The translations under genes and the position numbers were made by a program. The notes under the pieces are model-generated. The model made no database searches, was not told where the DNA came from, and worked only from the letters and a program-made list of their open reading frames with translations. From CAZTGZ01 sp044339595 (lineage in GTDB: Bacteria > Bacteroidota > Bacteroidia > NS11-12g > UBA9320), in assembly GCA_044339595.1 (NCBI GenBank), contig JBIIVF010000160.1, positions 1 to 5,280 on the forward strand: a stretch of 5,280 nucleotides of DNA. The letters run 5' to 3'. Position 1 is the stretch's first letter. Each line of letters starts with the position of its first letter. Positions 1 to 5,280 of the stretch are shown piece after piece.

Positions 1-1395
1 ACCAGTGTAAATGAGATTCTCTATTTTGGGGTTTTTCATGCGAGGTTTTAGAAAGGCAGTTTGTTTCAAAGTATTCGCCAATCCATAAGCATTGCCCCTG
101 AAAGCGTTATAATCTTCTCTGAAATCTCGGTGCGCGTAACTTTTTTTGTAAATGATGTGTTCACGAATCGATTGACCGGTGATGCTTTCCATGCGGGTCA
201 GCACTTTAAAAAGATACTTTTCGCGCAGCGATTCTTCATCTTCAATGTAGGTAGAAACCGGAATCAGGATGAATATATTTTCTTTCCCTTCGGGAGCCAC
301 GGAAGGATCGGTTTTCGACGGACAACATACATAAAACAAGGGATCTTCAGGCCATACGTGGGTGGCATAGATTTCCTCCGCATGTTGCTGAAAATCACGG
401 TCAAAAAATAAGTTATGATGTTGAATATTATTCAGTTTCTTATCGATTCCCAGATAAAACAACAAGCAACTTGGTGCCATCACGCGTTTGTCCCAATATT
501 TTTCAGTATACTGACGATAGTTTTTTGGAAGGATTTGCTGTTCGAAGTGATGATAATCGGCAGCACAAACTACTTCGTCGGCCTGAATATCAGATCCATT
601 TACAGAGACATGCGTAATAATTTTACCGCTGAGCTTTACGCCTTCAATGGTTGCGTTGGTCTCAATCTTTACGCCTTGATCTAACGCAATTTTCTCAAAG
701 GCTTTGATAATTTCATGCATTCCGTTCATCGGATACCAGGTTCCGAGTTCCATATCAGCAAAATTCATCAAGGTATATAGTGCCGGAGTGTCGGAGGGTT
801 TTGCCCCCAAAAACAACACCGGAAATTCTAGCAATTCTATCAGTTTAGGATGGCTGAAGTATTTACGGATATGTGCACTCACCGATTTAAACAAATCGAG
901 TCTAAGGGTCTCACGCAATAGCTGCATATCTGCAAATTCCAGAATGCTCAGAGAGGGTTTCCACACAAATTTCTTCATGCCGGCTTCATATTTTACCGAT
1001 GCTTCCTTTAGAAATTCCTCTAATTTTTTTCCGGCCCCTTTTTCAGTTTCCTCAAATAAATCGATCAGCTCTTTCTTGGTGGCAGGGATATCCCAATGGG
1101 TATTGTCTTTCCAAAAAACCCGATAGGAGGGATCCAAACGGATCAAATCGTAAAAGTCTTTATGTGATTTGCCAAATCGAGCAAAATATTCTTCAAAAAC
1201 TTCGGGCATCCAGTACCAGCTGGGGCCCATGTCAAATACGAACCCTTCCGCTTCGAAAACCCTCGCCCGTCCTCCTATGGTGCTGTTTTTCTCATACAAG
1301 GTTACCTCGTAGCCCATTTGAGCCAACAAGGCAGCAGCAGACAACCCGGCAAACCCGGATCCGATGACGGCTATATCTTTTTTATTTTTGTTCAA
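1..1395 (-). CDS. crtI: Phytoene/carotenoid desaturase, CrtI family (C-terminus cut off by the window edge)
   Basis: FAD-dependent desaturase/isomerase of carotenoid biosynthesis; family members introduce double bases' counterpart, conjugated double bonds, into phytoene to give lycopene or related polyenes at the membrane. The frame is open for all 465 codons from 1395 to the left edge. The N-terminal Rossmann motif IGSGFAGLSAA carries Gly12, Gly14 and Gly17, followed by acidic Glu35 at the end of the second strand and GGRAR at 41-45. FDMGPSW follows at 54-60, and a CrtI-like core spans about 190-230 (EFPVLFLGAKPSDTPALY, then GTWYPMNGM). The last visible residues, IENLIYTG, correspond to the stretch just before the usual C-terminal FAD-contacting Pro-Gly motif, so roughly 25-30 residues are missing compared with family lengths near 490-500. 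The start is TTG at 1395: an in-frame TGA lies at 1407-1405 with no ATG or GTG between, and the Rossmann strand begins at residue 7. It lies 33 bases after the regulator gene and is probably co-transcribed with it. The exact substrate (phytoene or a later intermediate) is not certain. Confidence 0.93.
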   Translation of the reverse strand, partial: MNKNKKDIAVIGSGFAGLSAAALLAQMGYEVTLYEKNSTIGGRARVFEAEGFVFDMGPSWYWMPEVFEEYFARFGKSHKDFYDLIRLDPSYRVFWKDNTHWDIPATKKELIDLFEETEKGAGKKLEEFLKEASVKYEAGMKKFVWKPSLSILEFADMQLLRETLRLDLFKSVSAHIRKYFSHPKLIELLEFPVLFLGAKPSDTPALYTLMNFADMELGTWYPMNGMHEIIKAFEKIALDQGVKIETNATIEGVKLSGKIITHVSVNGSDIQADEVVCAADYHHFEQQILPKNYRQYTEKYWDKRVMAPSCLLFYLGIDKKLNNIQHHNLFFDRDFQQHAEEIYATHVWPEDPLFYVCCPSKTDPSVAPEGKENIFILIPVSTYIEDEESLREKYLFKVLTRMESITGQSIREHIIYKKSYAHRDFREDYNAFRGNAYGLANTLKQTAFLKPRMKNPKIENLIYTG

Positions 1396-1428
1396 TAGAT
1401 TGGTTCAAAAGGTTAAACAAAAAGTTTT
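1396..1428 (-). promoter_or_regulatory. Short intercistronic gap with a non-ATG start for crtI
   Basis: The 33 bases between the regulator stop (TAA, 1431-1429) and the crtI TTG (1395-1393) contain an in-frame TGA at 1407-1405, no ATG, no purine-rich Shine-Dalgarno sequence and no hairpin with a T run. The gap therefore shows no terminator and too little room for an independent promoter, which supports co-transcription. The regulator and crtI are in the same reading frame but are separated by these two stops. Lack of a Shine-Dalgarno sequence is normal in Bacteroidota. Confidence 0.5.
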
Positions 1429-2349
1429 TTACATTGATCGCTGATTATTTTTCGAAAGAAACGGAATGAGGTCTGTGATCTCATAAAGTTTGCTCACAGC
1501 GCTGCTTGCTTTTAAATGATTCAACAATTGATGATTACCGGAAATGATGAATTTCATATTTGGAAAATTCTCTTCTAACAAATATAAGTATTCCTGTGCG
1601 TCAGTCAAAGATTTCGGAGTAATAAAAAAGGTCATGATATGGGCAGGATGTGAAATTTTCACAATTTCCTCTAAATCATGAAAAGGAACCTTCGCACCGA
1701 GATAAATCACCTTGTATCCTTCCTTTTTTAACATGTAATGCGACATCAATAAACCGATCTCATGATCTTCATTTTCAGGAAGATACAAAAGGTAGGTTTT
1801 TTCAGGCTCTGAAATGGCCGGCAAAACAAGACCATCGATGGCAGAGTGGATCTTCTGCCGAATCAAGTTGCTCACAAAGTGCTCTTGAGAAGGAGAGACA
1901 TTGTTCACGCACCACATCATGCCTACCTTGTTCAAAAAGGGGTAAATCACATGAATCATGGTATTCTCAAGGCCATAACGCAACACACAACCGGAGAAAG
2001 ATTTATCGAACAAGGCTTCATCCAATTCGAGCATCGACATCACAAATTGATTGATTTGTGATTTGTAGAAGTCGCTTTCTGAGGGGGACTCTATAAAGGT
2101 TCTGGAAACGGTTTGATGCAACGTGTCCGGACTCAAGGCACTCAACTTTGAAATCTTATGCCCTTTTTCAATGAGCATGCTGATGTTGAGCAGCTTTTTC
2201 AACTCCAAACTCGTGTAATACCGTATGTTGGTTTCTGTGCGCTCCGGTTCAAATAACTGATACCTCTTTTCCCAAACGCGAATAGTATGTGCCTTAATGC
2301 CTGACAGCACTTCCAGCTCTTTAATTGAATAGACGTTTTGAACTCCCAA
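1429..2349 (-). CDS. MerR-family regulator with B12-binding domain, CarH/LitR-like light-responsive repressor
   Basis: Predicted transcription factor of 306 residues. Residues about 6-75 form a MerR winged helix-turn-helix (YSIKELEVLSGIKAHTIRVW, then EKRY and NIRYYT). Residues about 95-180 form a helical bundle with the adenosylcobalamin-capping signature W-x9-EH (Trp146, Glu156, His157). Residues about 185-300 form a Rossmann-like cobalamin-binding domain with E-x-H-x-x-G (Glu194, His196, Gly199), where His196 would be the lower cobalt ligand. In Myxococcus and Thermus, proteins of this architecture repress carotenoid genes in the dark as AdoCbl-bound tetramers and release DNA when light cleaves the cofactor; that role here is inferred from domains plus the adjacent crtI. 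The residue after the capping Trp is Cys147, where Thermus CarH has the His that ligates cobalt after photolysis. The start is TTG at 2349: an in-frame TAA at 2358-2356 lies three codons upstream, the next in-frame ATG is inside the DNA-binding domain (Met58), and the HTH begins at residue 6. A B12-independent regulator is possible but less likely with both motifs intact. Confidence 0.9.
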   Translation of the reverse strand: MGVQNVYSIKELEVLSGIKAHTIRVWEKRYQLFEPERTETNIRYYTSLELKKLLNISMLIEKGHKISKLSALSPDTLHQTVSRTFIESPSESDFYKSQINQFVMSMLELDEALFDKSFSGCVLRYGLENTMIHVIYPFLNKVGMMWCVNNVSPSQEHFVSNLIRQKIHSAIDGLVLPAISEPEKTYLLYLPENEDHEIGLLMSHYMLKKEGYKVIYLGAKVPFHDLEEIVKISHPAHIMTFFITPKSLTDAQEYLYLLEENFPNMKFIISGNHQLLNHLKASSAVSKLYEITDLIPFLSKNNQRSM

Positions 2350-2453
2350 ATCTGTTTAATGTTTGTGGTAAAAATAGTGAACAAAATGAGATGAAAAAAG
2401 TTTGAGTTTCTTTGTATTTACTTTTTGTGCGCATTTTGACCATTTTTGCAATT
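2350..2453. promoter_or_regulatory. Divergent promoter/operator region between the regulator and the M1 peptidase
   Basis: This AT-rich, 104-base region must hold the start signals for both directions. On the plus strand TTTG at 2401-2404 and TACTTTTTG at 2419-2427 resemble the Bacteroidota promoter elements (TTTG and TAnnTTTG). The downstream element has one extra base and the gap is about 14 bases, shorter than usual, so the match is weak. On the minus strand TCATTTTG (2389-2382) is one base off TAnnTTTG, with no clear upstream partner. TTTG recurs on the plus strand with its G at 2404, 2414, 2427, 2438 and 2448. This near-helical spacing may be an operator array for the neighbouring regulator, or just TTTG-rich promoter DNA. 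No Shine-Dalgarno sequence precedes the ATG at 2454. Confidence 0.5.
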
Positions 2454-4889
2454 ATGAAAAACGGCTTACTTCTTCTATTCACCTTTGTATTCATTCAGGC
2501 ACATGCCCAAACCCTCAAATCGTATATCGCCGACCCCAATTCCGGCCCAAGAGAACACAATGTCGATATCTTACACATGAAAGTAGAATTGTCGTTTGAT
2601 CCGCCGAAGGGCAAAGTGATGGGTACAGTAACCCACATCTATACGCCACTGCGAAATGCGGTAGATACCATTTTTTGGGATGCCCCGGGTATTGATATAC
2701 GCAAGGTTTCCATGAAAGCAGGAAAAACGTTGACGCCGGTAAAGTTTCGCATCATCCCTGCCGGGGTGGTTACATATTTCGATGTGCCCCTAAGTTGGGA
2801 TAACAAATATGAATTGGTGATGGATTATGAGGCGTATCCGCGCAAAGGCCTCTATTTCATCGGTTGGAATAGTCCGGCAAACACAGACAACCGTAATCAA
2901 ACCCGTCGTCAGATATGGACCCAGGGTCAAGGGATTGACAACCGTTACTGGATCCCCATGTACGATCAGGGCAACGATAAATTTGTGACTGAAACATTGG
3001 TGAAATTCGAAAACAAGTATAAAGTGCTGAGCAATGGAAAAAGTATGGGATGTATCGACAATAAGGACGGTACCTGCACCTGGCATTATCTCATGCCTGC
3101 ACCTCACGCCGGATACTTGCTTATGTTGGCCATTGATGAATATGAAGTCAAAAAGACCAAAACTTCCCGGGGCACGCCGGTTCAATTCTGGTATTATCCT
3201 GAACATCCGGAAAAAGTGGAGTGGACCAGCATGCATACTGAAAAGATCATTGAATTTTTGGAGGATGAAACCGGAACCCCATACATGTGGGGCGCTTACA
3301 GTCAGGTGATGGTACAAGATTTTCTCTATGGTGCGATGGAGAATACTTCGGCCACCATTTTTGGCGATTTTTTTAATGTAGACAGCCGTTCATTTCTCGA
3401 TAGAAACTATATCGGGGTAAATGCACATGAGCTCACCCATCAGTGGTTCGGGGATTATACCACCGCGCGCGCTGCTGAAGGCACCTGGTTGCAAGAGAGC
3501 TTTGCCACCTATTACGCCAAAATGTTCACCCGTTTTCAGGATGGAGAAGATGAATATAAATGGAACCATAGGGGCGAAGTGCAAAGTGCCCTTTCGGCCG
3601 GTGCCAAAGACAATCTTCCCATTGTTCATAGCGGATCCGGAACGGCGAGGGTATATCAAAAAGGATCTACAGTTATTCAAATGATGCGCTATGTTTTGGG
3701 GGATGATGCCTTCAAGCGCATGATTAAATATTATCTGAAAGAACACGCCTTCGCCAATGTCGAAAGTCGCGATATGGAACAGGCCATTCAAGATGTGTTG
3801 GGCATCAATATGGACTGGTTTTTTGATCAGTGGTTATACCGCGGAGGTGAGCCACACTACAAAATTTCCTGGGATGATTTGGGAGATAAGGTCAAAGTGA
3901 ACGTGCGTCAGATTCAGGAAATGAATGCCACCATCGGACTCTTTAAAATGCCGGTGAATGTGGATGTTTATTTTGCCGATGGCACCAAAATGTCTAAAAA
4001 GGAATGGATTGAAGACATCTATCAGGAAGTGGTTTTTTCTAATCCGGATAAGAAAAAAGTATCTTTTGTTTTGTTCGATGTGAACCACGAAATCACCAAG
4101 AAATTGACCTTTGAAAGGAGCTTCAGTGAACTATCCAATCAATTGAATGGGGCAGTAAATATGATCGACCGGCACGAGGCATTGTTGGCCTTGTCTTCTT
4201 ATTCGGCTGATCAAAAACGCGACCTGTTGCAGCAGGCCTTTCTCCGTGAAAAATTCTGGGGAATCAAGGCAGAAATCGTGAAGCAATTGTGTGCAGATGA
4301 GAAATCCTGGGCCTTTTTGCTCCAACAAGTCAACGAAAAATCTGACCACCGCGTAAGACGTGCTTTGCTCAGCAACATCAAGGGCATTCCGTCAACCTTT
4401 ACAGAATTTTACACCAAGAGTTTGCAAGATTCTTCCTATACCAATGTTGAAATTGCACTGGATCGTTTGATGGAAATCAATCCGGGCAACAACCGCGCTT
4501 TGTACCTCGATCCGCTCAAGGAAGTGTTAGGACATTCGAACAGCATTCGCCTCAAATGGTTAGAAAATGCCCTCAATCATCAGGTTTATCCGGGTAAGGA
4601 AAGTCAGTTTGCCGATCAACTGATCGATTACACCAGCAATAAATATGAGTTCAGAACCCGTATTGCAGCCATGACTGCCGTGAAGAAAACCGGATTGTTC
4701 AATGAAACCCTGATAACGAATCTAATGAATGCAGCGGCAGGCACCAATCGAAGATTGGGTGGTCCGGCTATTGATTTAGTGAAGTATTTATCGGAAGACT
4801 ATCGTCAGGCTCAAATCATCCGTAAAATCTGGATGACGCAAAGTGCTGACACGCAAAAATGGTTGAAAGAAGCGGGTTTGAGCTATTGA
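2454..4889 (+). CDS. Secreted M1-family zinc aminopeptidase
   Basis: Metallopeptidase of 811 residues that would remove N-terminal amino acids from peptides, probably in the periplasm or at the outer surface. Residues 1-18 form a signal peptide (MKNGLLLLFTFVFIQAHA, cut before Gln19). An N-terminal beta-sandwich spans about 25-200, including RYWIPMYDQGNDKF. The catalytic domain follows, with the substrate-binding motif GAMEN at 293-297, the zinc motif HELTH at 325-329, and the third zinc ligand Glu348 after exactly 18 residues (HExxH-x18-E). Tyr401 in VYQKG is the likely transition-state tyrosine. A small beta domain covers about 465-555, and an all-helical, HEAT/ARM-like C-terminal region runs from about 560 to the end. 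All expected catalytic residues are present and the frame is intact. I chose ATG at 2454 because it opens directly on the signal peptide; an upstream in-frame TTG at 2412 would place 14 extra residues before it. There is no obvious C-terminal secretion-sorting domain. It is divergent from the regulator and appears monocistronic. Confidence 0.93.
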   Translation: MKNGLLLLFTFVFIQAHAQTLKSYIADPNSGPREHNVDILHMKVELSFDPPKGKVMGTVTHIYTPLRNAVDTIFWDAPGIDIRKVSMKAGKTLTPVKFRIIPAGVVTYFDVPLSWDNKYELVMDYEAYPRKGLYFIGWNSPANTDNRNQTRRQIWTQGQGIDNRYWIPMYDQGNDKFVTETLVKFENKYKVLSNGKSMGCIDNKDGTCTWHYLMPAPHAGYLLMLAIDEYEVKKTKTSRGTPVQFWYYPEHPEKVEWTSMHTEKIIEFLEDETGTPYMWGAYSQVMVQDFLYGAMENTSATIFGDFFNVDSRSFLDRNYIGVNAHELTHQWFGDYTTARAAEGTWLQESFATYYAKMFTRFQDGEDEYKWNHRGEVQSALSAGAKDNLPIVHSGSGTARVYQKGSTVIQMMRYVLGDDAFKRMIKYYLKEHAFANVESRDMEQAIQDVLGINMDWFFDQWLYRGGEPHYKISWDDLGDKVKVNVRQIQEMNATIGLFKMPVNVDVYFADGTKMSKKEWIEDIYQEVVFSNPDKKKVSFVLFDVNHEITKKLTFERSFSELSNQLNGAVNMIDRHEALLALSSYSADQKRDLLQQAFLREKFWGIKAEIVKQLCADEKSWAFLLQQVNEKSDHRVRRALLSNIKGIPSTFTEFYTKSLQDSSYTNVEIALDRLMEINPGNNRALYLDPLKEVLGHSNSIRLKWLENALNHQVYPGKESQFADQLIDYTSNKYEFRTRIAAMTAVKKTGLFNETLITNLMNAAAGTNRRLGGPAIDLVKYLSEDYRQAQIIRKIWMTQSADTQKWLKEAGLSY

Positions 4890-4903
4890 CCTTTTACCAA
4901 GTT

Positions 4904-4929
4904 AGAAATTAGAAGGCAGAAATTAGAAG
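4904..4929. repeat. Tandem 12-bp direct repeat AGAAATTAGAAG
   Basis: AGAAATTAGAAG occurs exactly at 4904-4915 and again at 4918-4929, separated by GC, giving a period of 14. It starts 15 bases after the peptidase stop codon. Each unit also contains a TTAGAA core. The function is unknown; it may be a low-complexity spacer or the edge of an intergenic repeat. Confidence 0.85.
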
Positions 4930-5096
4930 AGGGGCGTATTCATTTGAAGAGAGTCTTTCTTGAAACAAAATCATTCCACAGTGACGCAGTTGAAGGAGAA
5001 GCGGATGCAAAAATCCCACCTCCGCACTTTGAGGTCTCCTGCCACCTTTATCATCAAACTATGATTTCACATCACGCAGGGACCCTGAACCCAGAA

Positions 5097-5115
5097 TCAG
5101 CATTAAAAATGCTGA
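5097..5115. repeat. Perfect inverted repeat / hairpin TCAGCATT-aaa-AATGCTGA
   Basis: Eight perfectly paired bases (5097-5104 with 5108-5115) flank an AAA loop. It is preceded by the palindrome CAGGGACCCTG at 5077-5087. No T run follows on either strand, so it is not a standard intrinsic terminator. It could be a REP-like unit or an mRNA 3'-end stabiliser for the peptidase transcript. Confidence 0.7.
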
Positions 5116-5197
5116 AACGAATAAGAAACTGTAAATTTATATTTTGCAAATATTAATAACATTTTCTAACTCGGGGTTAAACCCAACTAACGGCTAT

Positions 5198-5216
5198 AAT
5201 TTTAGTTCCTAAAATT
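5198..5216 (-). terminator. Hairpin directly after the stop of the right-edge gene, possible weak terminator
   Basis: AATTTTAG and CTAAAATT pair perfectly over eight bases around a three-base loop. On the minus strand the hairpin begins immediately after the TAG at 5219-5217, a typical place for a transcript 3' end. The stem is almost all A-T and is followed by ATAGCCG rather than a T tract, so a terminator role is uncertain. Confidence 0.35.
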
Positions 5217-5280
5217 CTATCGCGTAATTTGGGTTAAAGTGTTGATCACGGCATCCCGCACAAAGAGCAGAATCTCTTCA
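5217..5280 (-). CDS. Possible C-terminal end of an unidentified protein entering from the right edge
   Basis: On the minus strand the frame starting at 5279 is open to the window edge and reads EEILLFVRDAVINTLTQITR before TAG at 5219-5217. The 20 residues have the composition of an ordinary amphipathic helix, and a hairpin follows the stop at once. This makes a real gene end plausible, convergent with the M1 peptidase. I do not recognise the family. Twenty codons are too few to exclude a chance open frame, and plus-strand frames are also open over this short stretch. Confidence 0.35.
   Translation of the reverse strand, partial: EEILLFVRDAVINTLTQITR

Larger units (their letters stand above)
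4890..5216. other. Intergenic stretch with no supported gene, rich in short repeats and palindromes
   Basis: I see no convincing gene here. It holds a 12-bp tandem repeat (4904-4929) and ATCAT/ATGAT arms at 5050-5054 and 5061-5065. It also holds the perfect odd palindrome CAGGGACCCTG at 5077-5087, a strong 19-base hairpin at 5097-5115, GGGTTAAACCC at 5174-5184 and another hairpin at 5198-5216. The part from about 4930 to 5116 is less AT-rich than the part after it and could be a decayed intergenic repeat element or gene remnant; 5117-5216 is strongly AT-rich. No clear intrinsic terminator for the peptidase gene follows its stop codon. Confidence 0.6.

Noticed and set aside
61..1367. Plus-strand open frames at 61-411, 415-684, 704-1126 and 999-1367
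   Set aside because: They lie antisense to the continuous CrtI frame, which has recognisable motifs from end to end; their translations show no family features.
1650..2384. Open frames opposite to or out of frame with the regulator (1650-2054 plus, 1846-2061 plus, 2199-2384 minus)
   Set aside because: They overlap the MerR-B12 gene, whose frame carries the HTH and both cobalamin motifs.
2412..2453. Upstream TTG start at 2412 for the M1 peptidase
   Set aside because: It would add 14 residues before a normal signal peptide that begins at the ATG at 2454, and the added codons overlap the likely promoter.
2790..4349. Antisense and out-of-frame open frames within the M1 peptidase gene, and 2402-2599
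   Set aside because: They are shadows of a gene with complete M1 catalytic motifs.
4912..5058. A 49-codon minus-strand frame with protein-like composition in the intergenic stretch
   Set aside because: It is bounded by stops on both sides and has no suitable start; at most a gene remnant, with nothing to identify it.
5097..5115. Hairpin as an intrinsic terminator of the peptidase gene
   Set aside because: It lies about 210 bases after the stop codon and is not followed by a T run on either strand.
4944..5156. A 70-codon plus-strand frame starting with TTG
   Set aside because: It has a weak start, no recognisable domain, spans the palindromes, and begins in repeat-adjacent DNA; it is probably spurious.
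1..5280. tRNA, rRNA, CRISPR array, insertion sequence or riboswitch
   Set aside because: No regular spaced repeats, transposase frame with terminal inverted repeats, tRNA-like cloverleaf or cobalamin-riboswitch-like conserved box was seen. The B12 link comes only from the regulator protein.

Overview
The window reads as a chromosomal segment of a Bacteroidota member (Flavobacteriia, Cytophagia or a relative). The evidence is a moderately AT-rich composition with dense coding, no Shine-Dalgarno sequences before the genes, TTTG-rich sequence upstream of the plus-strand gene, and protein types common in that phylum. The exact genus cannot be read from the sequence.

Layout. Positions 1-1395 (minus strand) hold a carotenoid desaturase of the CrtI family that runs off the left edge, with only its C-terminal end missing. 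Positions 1429-2349 (minus) hold a 306-residue MerR-type regulator with a C-terminal cobalamin-binding module. It has both sequence signatures of the CarH/LitR class of adenosylcobalamin photoreceptors. The two genes are 33 bases apart, lie on the same strand, and both appear to start with TTG. A 104-base divergent intergenic region (2350-2453) separates them from a plus-strand secreted M1-family zinc aminopeptidase (2454-4889). From 4890 to 5216 no gene is supported; this stretch holds a 12-bp tandem repeat and several short palindromes and may be a decayed repeat or spacer. At 5217-5280 a minus-strand reading frame enters from the right edge and looks like the last 20 codons of another gene.

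How it fits together. The regulator and crtI form a likely operon in which a light- and B12-responsive repressor would control carotenoid synthesis and its own expression; more carotenoid genes (for example crtB) would be expected beyond the left edge. The M1 peptidase is a separate exported peptide-degrading enzyme with no obvious link to pigment synthesis apart from the shared upstream region. The observation most worth a second look is the regulator. The B12-binding and adenosyl-capping motifs are intact, but the residue next to the capping Trp, a His in Thermus CarH, is Cys here. In addition, the shared upstream region carries CAAA/TTTG motifs at roughly helical spacing that could be an operator array.
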